Source: Isoetes taiwanensis
Lineage: Eukaryota > Streptophyta > Lycopodiopsida > Isoetales > Isoetaceae
Assembly: GCA_021234155.1 (NCBI GenBank)
Contig: JAJEKV010000063.1
Coordinates: forward strand, 6,883,710-6,947,709
Reading direction: 5' to 3'
DNA length: 64,000 nucleotides
The notes beneath the pieces are model-generated. The model saw only the letters and a list, made by a program, of their open reading frames with translations, was not told the DNA's origin and did no database searches. This document shows positions 26,811 through 37,442 of this stretch, in pieces. The position numbers and the translations under genes were made by a program. Position 1 is the first letter of the stretch, and each line of letters starts with the position of its first letter.

Positions 26811-29800
26811 CAGCAAGGTCAACACCCCACTCCATGTCAAGATCGGTTTTGCAAAAGAAAAGAAACACCCGCCCGACAAGGAGAGGGCCTCCAAATCGTA
26901 AACCCAATTGACTTGCCGCATTCTAGAAGGGTTTTTGTTTTGGGGCCGGGATTTTTGGTCTTCCTCGCCACGTAACTTGGTCCCTAGGGCAACGCCGACG
27001 CTAAGTCCATTGGCAGAGTCAAATCGCAGCCCGGGAGGGGAGAGGTCGCCCCGGCCCCCGGGGCCTTGGGGAGAGGAAATTCGGGGCAAGCAGCTTAGGG
27101 GGATTTTAGGGTCCGTGCTCAAGGCGTCAACACCCCCACTCCACGTCAAGTCACAGGCGCAAGGTCCCGCCCGACCGACATTAGCGAGAGGGCCTCCAAA
27201 ACGTAAACCCCGTGGGTTGCTGTGTTCTAGAAGGGTTTGCGCTTTTGGGGGCGAGACTGGTCTGCTGTAATTTGGGACCGCCGAGGAGCCGCAGCGGAGA
27301 ATATGGGAGCAAGGGGAACCGGACGGAGCGGAGTTTGGGCCTGTCCTCCTCCCGGATGTGGCAGAAGAAGGGGGGCTTTTGGCGATGGCAAGACATTCAT
27401 AAATTAGCAATTAATGCATTGTACGAAAAAATAAATTTGATTTTTTGCCACTGGAATCCTAATCCATTTCCAGCACACAGCCCAATTTTCTAAAAATTTC
27501 GGAGAAGGTCTAGGTCAAAGGGTTAAGATTAGAGCGGTCGGGCAGCCCGCTGGTGGCAACCGAGCTGGCACCCTTCCCCAAGTCAAACGAGGCGGGGACC
27601 TTGGGGGATCCCCTCACAAGAGGGGAGAGTCCAGGACCCCAAGAGGCGGGATCCAAAAAGTTCCCGAGGCAGCCCCTTCCCCGGAATGCTCCCTGGGGCT
27701 GCACGCTAATGACCACCCTCAGGAGCCCGGTTCCCCTATCCCACCGTTGGATCCTCCGTTCAGGGCCCCTCTTGAGAAGGCCCAAAAGATTCCAGATCGG
27801 TCCGGGAGAACTTGTCAAACCGCTGGTCGAGGTCGGCCTTGTAGAAACCGGATGTCTTGTCGTTCGGGCAACGGGAGGCTCAGGAATGGCAAATCGACCC
27901 TGCCAAATCGTCGGAATGGCTTAAAATTACCCCTAGGGAGCAAGTTACAAGGTCGGTTTTGCAAAGAAAGAAAACACTCACGCCTCCACGACAAGATCCC
28001 CCAGATCCACATCCTAGGCCAATTGACTACGCATGATGGAAGTGAGCTACTTTGGCCTCTTGGAGGTCGGGTGGTCTTCGCCACGGAACTTGGTCCCCGT
28101 GGCAACGCCGACGCTCGAGTCCATTGGCAGAGTCAAATCGCGATTCCGGAGAGGGAGGTCGCCTGGGCCCGGCCCCGTGGCCTTGGGAGAGGAAATTCGG
28201 GCAAGCAGCCTTCCGGGGATTTTAGGTCCAGGCTCTGGCGCCAACACCCCCACTCCACGCCAAGTCACCAAGAAGGTCCCTACCTAACTGAGGAGAGGGC
28301 CTCCAAAACGAAAACCCCGTGGGCTGCCGTGTTCTAGAAGGGTTTGCGCTGGGGGGCCGAGACTTGGTCTGCTGCACTTGGGACCTGGCCGTGAGCTGCA
28401 GCCGAGAATACGGAGCAAGGGGAACCGACGGAGCGGAGTTTGGGCCTGTCCTCCTCCGATGTGGCAAGTAGAAGTCGGGGCTTTTTGCAAATGGCAAGAC
28501 ATTCATAAATTCCGCAATTAATGCATTGTACCTAAAATAAATTCTGATTTTTTTGCCGCCTGGAATCCTAACCCATTTCCAGCACACAGCCCAATTTTCT
28601 AAATTTTTTGGAGAAGGTCTAGGTCAAAGGGTTAGCATTAGAAGCGGTCGGGGCAGCCCGTTAGGCAACAACCGGAGGCACCCTTCCCCAAGTCAAACGA
28701 GGCCAGGACCTTGCAGGGATCCCTCACAAGAGGGGAGAGTCCGGACCCCAAGAGGCGGGATCCAAAAACATCCCGAGGCAGCCCTTCCACGCGGCGCCCC
28801 GGGGGGCCGCACGCTAATGACCACCCTCCCGAAGCCTGGTTCCCCTATCCGACCATTGGATCCTCCATTCAGGGGCCCCTCTTCGAGAAGGCCCAAAAGA
28901 TTCCAGATCGGTCCGGGAGAACTTGTCAAACCGCGGGGCGTCCTGAGGTCGGCCTTGTAGAAACCGCAGAGTGTCTTGTCGCTCGCACCGGGAGGCTCCG
29001 AATGGCAAATCGACCCCGCCAAATCGTCTAGGAATGGCGGTAAATTACCCTAGGGAGCAAGTTACAAGGTCGGTTTTGCAAAAGAAAGAAACACTCAGCC
29101 CTCCACGACAAAAGATCCCGCATCCACATCCTAGGCCAATTGACTACGAGTGTGATGGAAGTGAGCTACTTTGGCGCTTCTTGGAGGTCGGGTGGTCTTC
29201 TGGCCACGGAACTTGGTCCCCAGGGCAACGTCGACGTTCTGAGTCCATTGGCAGAGTCAAATCGCATTCCGGGAGAGGGAGGTCGCCCGTCCCGCCCCTG
29301 TGGCCTTGGGGAGAGGAAATTCGGCAAGCACCGGGGATTTTAGGGTCCGTGGTTTCCGCGCCAACACCCCACTCCACGTCAAGTCACAAGCAAGGTCCCG
29401 CCTGACCGGACAAGCGAGAGGGCCTCCAAAACGTAAACCCCGTGGGTTGCCGTGTTCTAGAAGGGTTTGCGCTTTGGGGCCGAGACTTGGTCTATTGCAC
29501 TTGGGACCGGGCCGAAGCCGCAGCCGAGAATATGGAGCAAGGGGAACCGACGGAACGGAGTTTGGGCCTGTCCTCCTCCCGATGTGGCAAGTAGAAGTCG
29601 GGGGGGCTTTTGCAAATGGCAAGACATTCATAAATTCGCAATTAATGCATTGTACGAAAATAAATTCTTATTTTTTGCACTGGAATCCTAATCCATTTCC
29701 AAAGACACAGCCCCAATTTTCTAAATTTTTGGAGAAGGTCTAGGTCAAAGGGTTAGCATTAGAGCGGCGGGGCAGCCCGTGCGGGGCAACCGAGTTGGCA

Positions 29801-31997
29801 CCCTTCCCAAGTCAAAGAGGCCAGGACCTTGCGGGGATCCCTCACAAGAGGGGAGAGTGAGGACCCCAAGAGGCGGGGATCCAAAAAAGTTCCCGAGGCA
29901 GCCCTTTCTGGCGCTCCCGGGGGCAAAACGACCACCCTCCGAGCGGGGTTCCCCTATCCAAGCCGTTGGATCCTCCGATTCGAGGGGCCCTCTTCGAAGG
30001 CCCAAAAGATTCCAGATCGGGTCCGGGAGAACTTGTCAACGGACAAGGCCCCGAGGTGGGCCTTGTAGAAACCGGCAGATGTCTTGTCGTTGAAATGGGA
30101 GGCTCGGGAATGGCAAATCGACCCCGCCAAATCGTTAGGGAATGGCCGGAATTTACCCTAGGGAGCAAGTTACAAGGTGGGTTTTGCAAAAGAAAGAAAC
30201 ACTCACGCCTCCACGACAAGATATCCCGCATCCACATCCTAGGCCAATTGTGGGTGAGTGTGATGGAAGTGAGCTACTTTGGGCTTCTTGGAGGTCGGGT
30301 GGTCTTCGGCCGCGGAACTTGGTCCCGAAGGGCAACGCCGGCGTTCCGAGTCCATTGGCAGAGTCAAATCGCCCAGTGGGAGAGGGGAGGTCGCCCGTCC
30401 GGCCCCGTGGCCTTGGGGGAGAGGAAATTCGCAAGCAGCTTAGGGGGATTTTAGGGTCCGTGCTCGGCGTCAACACCCCCACTCCCGCGTCAAGTCACGG
30501 CGCAAGGTCCCGCCGAATCGACAAGGGAGAGGGCCTCCAAAACGCGTAAACCCCTGTGGGTTGCCTGTGTTCCAGAAGGGTTTGGCGTTTGGGGGGCGAG
30601 ACTTGGTCCTGCTGCACTTGGGACCCTGGCCGAGGAGCCGCAGCCGAGAATACGGGAGCAAGGGGAACCGGCGGAGCGGAGTTTGGGCCTGTCCTCCTCC
30701 CCGATGTGGCAAGTAGAAGGGGCTTTTGGTAAAGTGGCAAGACATTCATAAATTCGCAATTAATGCATTGTACGAAAATAAATTCTGATTTTTTGCCAGC
30801 TGGATTCCTAACCCATCTCCAGCACACAGCCCAATTTTCGAAATTTTCGGAGAAGGTCTAGGTCAAAGGGTTAGCATTAGAACGGTCGGGGCAGCCCGTT
30901 GCAGGGCAACCGAGCTGGCACCCTTCCCCAAGTCAAACGAGGCCAGGACCTTGCAGGGATCCCTCACAAGAGGGGAGAGTCCGGACCCCAAGAGGCGGGA
31001 TCCAAAAACGTTCCCGAGGCAGCCCTTCCTGGCAGCGCTCCCCCGGGGGGCTGCACGCTAATGACCACCCTCCCGGAGCCCGGTTCCCCTATCCGACCGT
31101 TGGATCCTCCATTCAGGGGCCCCTCTTCGGGAAGGCCCAAAAGATTCCAGATCGGTCCGGGAGAACTTGTCAAACCGCGGGGCGTCCTGAGGTCGACCTT
31201 GTAGAAACCGCAGTGTCTTGTCGTTCGGGCACCGGGGAGGCTCCGGAATGGCAAATCAACCCTGCCAAATCGTCCGGAATGGCGAAATTACCCTAGGGAG
31301 CAAGTTACAAGGTCGGTTTTGCAAAAGAAAGAAACACTCACGCCTTCCACGACAGTATCCCGCATCCACATCCTAGGCCAATTGACTACGAGTGTGATGG
31401 AAGTGAGCTACTTTGGCGCTTCTTGGAGGTCGGGTGGTCTTCTGGCCACGGAACTTGGTTCCCAGGGCAACGTCGACGTTCTGAGTCCATTGGCAGAGTC
31501 AAATCGCGATTCCGGAGAGGGGAGGTCGCCCGTCCAGTCGTGGGCCTTGGGGAGAGGAAGACGCAAGCAGCTTCCGGGGGGATTTTAGGGTCCGTGCTCT
31601 GGCGTCAACACCCCCACTCCACGTCAAGTCACGGCGCAAGGTCCCCCCCGAATCTGACAAGGAGAGGGCCTCCAAAACGTAAACCCTGTGGGTTGCCAGG
31701 TTCTAGAAGGGTTTGCGTTTTGGGGGCCGAGACTTGGTCTGTTGCACAGGACCCTGGCCGAGGAAGCCGCAGCCGGTGAATATGGAGCAAGGGAAGCCGA
31801 CGGGCGGAGTTTGGGCCTGTCCTCCTCCCGATGTGGCAAGTAGAAGTCGGGGGGCGCTTTTGCAGTGGCAAGACATTCATAAATTCGCAATTAATGCATT
31901 GTACGAAAATAAATTCTGATTTTTTGCCAGCTGGATTCCTAACCCATCTCCAGCACACAGCCCAATTTTCGAAATTTTCGGAGAAGGTCTAGGTCAA

Positions 31998-32282
31998 AGG
32001 GTTAGCTAAGGTCAAAGGAATGGAGTTTGTGGGATCGTTGTACTTGGGGTTGACCTTGGCTCGCTGGACGTTATACTTGGTCTAAGATTGCATTGGACGT
32101 AAACCCTGTGACTTGCCAGATTCTAGAAGGGTTTTTGTTTTGGTTTTTCTGCTCCCTAAAGCTATTTGACATGGATGGCATAACTAACTTGTAATGAACT
32201 GGTTTTGTTTCTCAGAAACAATTGTACCTTGATGAAAGATTGCTTCATAGTTTCCAAGTGAAAAATTTTTTAATGTGTCCAT
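31998..32282. repeat. Second copy of the composite segment, at the array edge
   Basis: It shares TCAAAGGAATGGAGTTTG, TACTTGGGGTTGACCTTGG, CTTGGTCTAAGATTGCATTG and AAAGCTATTTGACATGGATG with 26427-26760, but lacks the repeated GAATGAAG middle part. The distance between the copies, 5.57 kb, equals five monomers, so a block of five may have been duplicated as a unit. Confidence 0.75.
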
Positions 32283-32818
32283 ACCGCCAAATTGCCCGAA
32301 TGGCGGTCAAAGACTTCGCCGGTTTTGGTAAAAGAATGCACACTCTTTTTAGTTATGCATTTTATTGCATTTATGGTTTATAAATTCATAGTTAATGCAT
32401 GGCATGGAATTAAATTATGGTTTTGGTCAGCTGGCTTCCATGGTCATCCTAAAGATCCGAGAAAAATTTCCAAAATTTTGGGATAAGGTCGGGACAAGCG
32501 TTGGGGTTAGAGCGGTCGGCGGCCGTTGTTGGGCAAGCATGACTGGCACCCTTCCCCAAGTCAAACAAAGGCGACTTTGAATGGCCACCTCGGTAGGGGG
32601 GAGAGTCCAGGAAGGGCCCCTGTGGAGCCGGACCCCAAAAATGTTCTCACTTGGGACTGTCACACCGCCTCGGGGATACGGAGCAAGGGGTATGCTAATG
32701 AACACCCTCGAAGCTTCGGTTCCCTATATATCCGACCGTTGAATCCTCATTTCAAGGATCCTGATTTTTTGCCTCGGGGACTGTTCAAATAAGCCTAGGG
32801 ACAAACTTTAATGAGCTT
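32283..32818. repeat. Strongly diverged, shortened satellite monomer at the right edge
   Basis: Monomer landmarks persist in the right order but with many changes: CAAATTGCCCGAATGGCGG, TTAATGCATGGCATGG, GGTTAGAGCGGTCGG, CACCCTTCCCCAAGTCAAAC, GGGGAGAGTCC, GACCCCAAAAA, ATGCTAATGAACACCCTC, and CCGACCGTTGAATCC. Large parts of the unit are missing. Diverged edge monomers are typical where homogenisation no longer reaches. Confidence 0.8.
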
Positions 32819-33070
32819 CACATTAAAAAAAAGATGCAAAAACAATAGCGTCGCTATAACAAAATCGTCAGCGGGGGCGTCGGCGACGCCAGATGATTTG
32901 AAATAACGCATGCGGCGTGGCGTCAAAGCTATGCGACATCTGTAATATTTTGAAACCCAGCGGGTTTCGGCGATTTCCGGAACTTCTTTTGCCCTACTTC
33001 TTCGAGGTTCTTGGCGATCCGGCGCTAGTACCCTCGATCTACGCAAGCAACTATTCTAAGGTTAGTATAT
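32819..33070 (+). mobile_element. Candidate CACTA-like left terminus with subterminal GCGTCGC motifs
   Basis: CACATTAAAAAAAAGATGC at 32819 begins directly after the last satellite-like sequence. It is followed by ATAGCGTCGCTATAACAAAA, almost the same phrase as at 13332-13352, then GGCGACGCC and GCATGCGGCG. The flanking CTT does not match the ACT that follows the right terminus at 40313, so these two ends are not shown to belong to one element. Confidence 0.4.
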
Positions 33071-33103
33071 CATGTTTTTAGATTGAATAGGTTTTTGGAT
33101 TGA

Positions 33104-33900
33104 ATGGTGCATGCCCAACCTTCCTCTTTTTTTGGTTTCCTTTCCTTTCTCTTCTTCTTTGTTCTTGATTCATTTTTTTTTCTTCCCATTCTTCCATGCC
33201 TCGTTCATTCTTCCTCCTTCTTTCTTTCTCATGCTTCATTTCTTCCTCATTCTTCCTCATGCTTCATTTCTTCCTCCTTCTTCCATGCTTCATTCTTTCC
33301 TCATTCTTTCTTCCCATATTTCTTCTTTCCTCATTTCTTTCTCATTCTTTCTTCCTCATTCTTTCTCATTTCTTTCTTCCTCATGCTTTCTCATTCTTTA
33401 TTCCTCACTCTTTCTCATTCTTCCTCATTCTTTCTCATTTCTTGCTTTCTCATTTCTTTCTCATGCTTTCTCATTTCTTTCTCATTTCTTTCTCATGCTT
33501 TCTCATTTGTTTCTCATTTCCATTCTTTCTCATGCTTTCTCATTCCTCATTCTTTTCCCTCCCTTCCCTCATTTCTTTCTTCTCTTCCCTTCCTTATTCT
33601 TTTTTTTTTTTCATTTCTTATTCTTCATTCTTTTTTAATTTCATTTCTTCATTCTTCATTTGTTTCTTATTCTTCACATTTCTTCCTCACTTTCCATTCG
33701 ATCCTTTTCTTTCCCTTCCCTTATTTCTTCCTTCCATTCTATTCCCTTCCTTCTCTTATTTCCTCTTATTTTTCTTCATTCTTTCTTGTTTCTTCTCTTA
33801 TTTCTTCTCTATTCTATCCTTATTTCTTCTTCGATGTTTTTCTTCTTTGTTCTTATTCTTCTAATGCTTTGTTACTTCTGTTGCAGCTTTCTATTACGAT
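33104..33900. repeat. Pyrimidine-rich low-complexity tract, (CATTTCTTTCT)-like
   Basis: About 800 bp of almost pure pyrimidine on the plus strand, built from irregular repeats of TTCTTTCTCATTTC and TTCCTCATTC. Open frames through it encode only Ser, Phe, Leu and His runs and are not genes. Confidence 0.9.
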
Positions 33901-34006
33901 TTGGACCCGGCGGGGATCTTGTACTTGGCGTCCTTATTTTGGTAAGTAGTTGATCGTGACTTGCATTTTATTTTTATAGTTTTAAGTAGGTTAAAAAAAT
34001 TGATGG

Positions 34007-34395
34007 AGTGGCTTGTTCAAGGGCATCGCCTGGGCTCCACCTAGAGTGGGGGAGGACCATGTACCGGGTTCAAGTCCACTTTCACTACAATCATAAATGT
34101 TTCCTAGGTTAATGAGTGGTTTGTTCAAGGGCACAGCACGGCTCCCACCTAGAGTGGAGAGGACCACGACACAGGGTTCAAGTCCACTTCCAGTTCCACT
34201 TATTATTTTTTAGGTTTAAAATAAAATTGTAGTGGCTTGTTCAAGGGCACGGTCGGCTCCACCTTGCGTGGAGAGGACTAGGTGTCCGGGTCCAAGTCCA
34301 CTTTTCTTCTCATTCTTAGGTAGATGTGGCTACGGCAAGGACATGGTCGGCTCCACCGCGAGTGGGGAGGACCAGGTGTTCGGGCCTTAGTTCAC
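34007..34395 (+). repeat. Four copies of a ~110-bp repeat with a tRNA B-box-like motif
   Basis: Each copy reads AGTGGCTTGTTCAAGGGCAC, then GGCTCCACCT-AGAGTGG-AGAGGAC, then CCGGGTTCAAGTCCACTT. CACC anchors lie at 34038, 34146, 34260 and 34354. The first two copies contain GGTTCAAGTCC, a perfect match to the RNA polymerase III B box; the third (GGTCCAAGTCC) and fourth are diverged. No acceptor stem or anticodon arm could be drawn, so this is not a tRNA gene. A tRNA-derived SINE-like origin is possible. The same family lies at 7381-7668. Confidence 0.75.
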
Positions 34396-35033
34396 GTTTA
34401 TTGTCAGTTTTAGCTAGAGGTAGCTAGGGCTAGGTTAAGTTAACAGTAACTGGATGATTCCCTTCACACCCGTGCTAGTTAAAAAAAAATAGGTTAGGCT
34501 AACTTAATGTAGTACTAATTCACACTAAAAGCGTTGGTAAAAAAATAACTTAACTAATTAACTAAATTATTTCGAACATGTCTAGTTAAGTTAGTCAAAG
34601 GCATAAAAAATTATATGTACAATTAACTAAACTTAAAGTGACCTCTATAGTGCTAATTTCTAATTTAGTTAATTTTTAGTTAATTTTGCTAACTAATCCG
34701 AACAAGGTGCGAAGATAAGTTTAGGTAGTGTTTTTGGTTAAAAAGGTAACTAAATTTTGGGACTATCCGCTAACTAATTAACTAGTAATATTTAATGTAA
34801 ATTGACCGTGGGTCCAATACCCTAATCTAACCTATTTAGTTCTTCTTGTTTCTTCTTCTTTTTTTTTTTCTTGCTTTTGGGGCAAGGGGAGGGGTCGGAT
34901 AAGGTATTAGTCGCCATAGGGCTGTTATAAGTAATGATTATATGGTCTGCATACATGTTTGATATTGTCGTATTATGTTGCATTTACTTTGTGCATGCTT
35001 GGCTTTTGTATTCATTATTTTGTTTTGTTTGTA
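34396..35033. other. AT-rich stretch, no gene seen
   Basis: Many short TAACTAATTAACTAA-like repeats. It ends in a pyrimidine run and a good splice acceptor (TTTTGTTTGTAG) at about 35022-35033, directly before the next ORF, so part of it may be intron. Confidence 0.5.
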
Positions 35034-36500
35034 GGCATAAAATGGCCTCGAAGGACAGAGATGCTTAGTGAAATTAGGCGATCCTCATCAATCACATATG
35101 CGCATTGCAACCGACCGGAACGACATATGCAAACCGATGATCGAATTAACCGCTTTTGTAGCATCGGGTTGAGAAAAGAATGTCGGTCTGAATTATGTGG
35201 GAGGTGGCCAGAGCATGAGTCTGAGTTGGAAGATATGATGAGAAAGAACTTAAAGTCTTGGGTTTGCAATCCTGAGCCAGAATTGAGGATGCTACTTAAG
35301 TATAAAGTGCCACTTATGAGCCCCTATGCTGAGGCATACTTGGGACGATGGGCTAATTCGTGGCGGCGCAAAGGTCCGGACGCAAAGATCACAAGATGGC
35401 CGATGAGTGGTCTCAATGATGAACATGTGAAGGAGTTAGATAGTCTTATCCATGGTGGGAGCTCTATTGGTGCAGGGGCTAGATTATCATTACATGCTCA
35501 TGATAAATGTGCTGCATTTATTGACAGCATTCCTGTGGATGCTGTTGGAGTTGTAAAGTGCATTGGTAGTAAACAAGACTGCCAGATATACCAAATCCAG
35601 ATCTTGGGAACCCTGTACTTTAATCAAGATGATTATTATACTGGCATTATGTGGAGAGGCCAAGATAGAGCTGCATCATGGTTGTTGGCTGACAAGTATA
35701 TCCGTTTCAAGAGCCCAAGTCCAGCATTGGCCACACCCCTTGGACTTGCCCCTGAGGTCTTTTGTGGAGATGAGCCACAGGGACCAATGGTAGTCCTGCC
35801 ATTCATGAATGGAGGAACCTTTGCAGAATTACTTGACCATCTTCCGAGCCAATTCTCTTCTTATAGGAGATGGTCAAATGCAATGCATAGTGCTCCAAGA
35901 AGGGCTGATATGAAGATAAGTGCGGAGTGGAAAGCCAAAATGAGACTCGTGTATAAGTACGTCCCAGAAATAGCTCTCGCTCTTGCGAATGAGTCTATGC
36001 CATCCACGCCCAAAGTTGGACACACACAAAGCTCAATTGCAAAAGGGTCAAACTCCATTTTGATGACTCGCTTACAAATGTGTGGGTGGCTATTGGTGAT
36101 TGGGACACGACCCCTTTTTTTTTTTGCAAGGAGCGAATGCCCAAATTGAAGAGCCGTTATACACTACAAGATGGAACAGTATGATATCCTTGGTGGGAGA
36201 AGAGAGTTTTTACATCATCATCGATGACCAAGCATCATGGGGGCATGAGATATCGACATATATTCCCCAGGCTACATTTACGAGATGCTCCTTGATTTTG
36301 TCCAGCAATGCGCTTTTATGGGGTTGTGTGTTGAGATAAACCCAACCGATCGATACTCTAGCACATTGGACATCATCCAACATATGAAGGTCCAAATGAT
36401 GATGGATAGAGAGCTGGTGCACATGGATCGCCCATCTATTGCTCGCCGTCATCGATGTATTAAAAAAACAGCCAGTGGCTTTCTTCCGATATAGTTGTGA
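35034..36500 (+). pseudogene. Degenerate protein-kinase-like ORF within the transposon region
   Basis: An open frame runs from the acceptor at 35033 to 36149; the first likely Met is at 35061. Features are kinase-like but weak: a hinge-like VVLPFMNGGTFAELLDHLP near 35790-35845, a helix EIALALANES near 35967, then after a frame change VWVAIGDWDTT near 36080-36112 at the DFG position, and finally CVEINPTDRYSSTLDIIQHM near 36330-36390, resembling the last kinase subdomain with its conserved Arg. No clear glycine loop, VAIK lysine or HRD motif could be found, and stops separate the parts. A run of T at 36115-36125 coincides with the frame change. It may be a captured host-gene fragment inside a CACTA element. 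Function is not claimed. Confidence 0.35.
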
Positions 36501-36717
36501 GAGAGGCGACATATGAAGTGTGGTGATCCACTTGAGATGGCTAAGCTATTGTTAAATGCTTGCAAGAAGTGATTAATATAATTTTGTCTTCCTATTTGAG
36601 GCTTGTTGCAACCAATAAATGTTTTTAGTCAAAATTACTAATGAAAAAAAGTAATTTATTAATCAAAAAAATTATTATTAATGGTAAATAAATTATTAAT
36701 CATAACTTGTAGATAAA

Positions 36718-36990
36718 GTGTCGCTACAGACGTCAAACCCTAGGTTTTGTGTGCTACATCATCAAACCCTAGATTGTAAATGCCATGTGGCACAATCTAG
36801 GGTTTGATGATGTGGCACACGCAAGCTAGGGTTTGATGACATGGCACTTACTATGATGTGGCAATAGGAAGTCGCTGACGTGACACAACCTAGGGTTTGA
36901 TGATGTGCCACACGCAAGCGTAGGGTTTCATGATGTGGCACTAAAAATGCCGATGGGATAATTTAGGGTTGATTGTATGACATGATACAT
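36718..36990. repeat. Short direct and inverted repeats of CTAGGGTTTGATGATGTGGCAC
   Basis: The phrase CTAGGGTTTGATGATGTGGC recurs in varied form at about 36798, 36826, 36890 and 36923, and in inverted form (AAACCCTAG) at 36737 and 36766. Clusters of short motifs of this kind are usual in the inner subterminal regions of CACTA elements. A related TGATGTGGCA motif occurs at 54050-54280. Confidence 0.65.
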
Positions 36991-37440
36991 GGCCACGATA
37001 ATATGGCAACCTAGAGTTCGATATGCACCCCATACCTATATACTGAGATACTTTTCTAATATAAATAAGAAGATAAGAATATAAATTTAGGTATTTATTC
37101 AAAGACACTTGTTCAAAGCTTTTCTCTCGCTAATTCTCGTTATGTTCAAATTAATATATATAGTCATATGAGGCTCAATTCTTAGCGGTTTTCCTCATTG
37201 TGGCCCCTCTTTCTGCTGATGCAATATTCATGGCATTATCGTTTTCCCCCTCCGCCCCGGCCAAGGCGGTCAAGAAGGCTAGATAAGTCTCCGGGGCTCA
37301 TTAGTGGCACATTTCGAACCATAAAAATACTATTTTTTCATCTCTATGGTTTGTAAGTATCATTCTATTATTGCAACCAATATCATTCATGGTTATCAAA
37401 TGTTTCTCTCACAATTTCTTTTGATCTAGGTGTGCTCTTT
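36991..37440. other. No gene seen
   Basis: AT-rich, with no motif or repeat of note. It separates the TAGGGTTTGATGATG repeats from the exon-like segments that follow. Confidence 0.4.
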
Positions 37441-37442
37441 TT

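Larger units (their letters stand above)
13438..32100. repeat. Satellite block 2: same ~1.1-kb tandem repeat, about 17 copies
   Basis: The GGTCTAGGTCAAAGGG tag recurs near 13989, 15096, 16197, 17356, 18466, 19581, 20833, 21943 (one-base variant), 23056, 24171, 25288, 26405, 27505, 28614, 29735, 30854 and 31985. Most periods are 1100-1131 bp; 16197-17356 is 1159 and 19581-20833 is about 1252 bp. The copies from about 23000 on are the most alike. From 20790 to 27470 two variants alternate after the AT-rich box (CCATTTCC and CCATCTCC), suggesting a dimeric higher-order unit of about 2.23 kb. The first monomer resembles the last of block 1, as expected if the array was split. Confidence 0.95.

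Noticed and set aside
1-32100. Dozens of open frames of 60-260 codons on both strands across the satellite
   Set aside because: The frames shift from monomer to monomer because of indels, the same peptides occur in overlapping frames on both strands, and no start context or motif is conserved. They come from GC-rich sequence with few stop codons.
33104-33953. Serine/phenylalanine-rich ORFs up to 281 codons that look like membrane proteins
   Set aside because: They are translations of a pyrimidine-rich low-complexity tract in all three frames, without a domain or stable composition.
34007-34395. tRNA genes suggested by GGGTTCAAGTCC
   Set aside because: The B-box match is real, but no acceptor stem, anticodon arm or matching A box could be drawn; kept only as a repeat.
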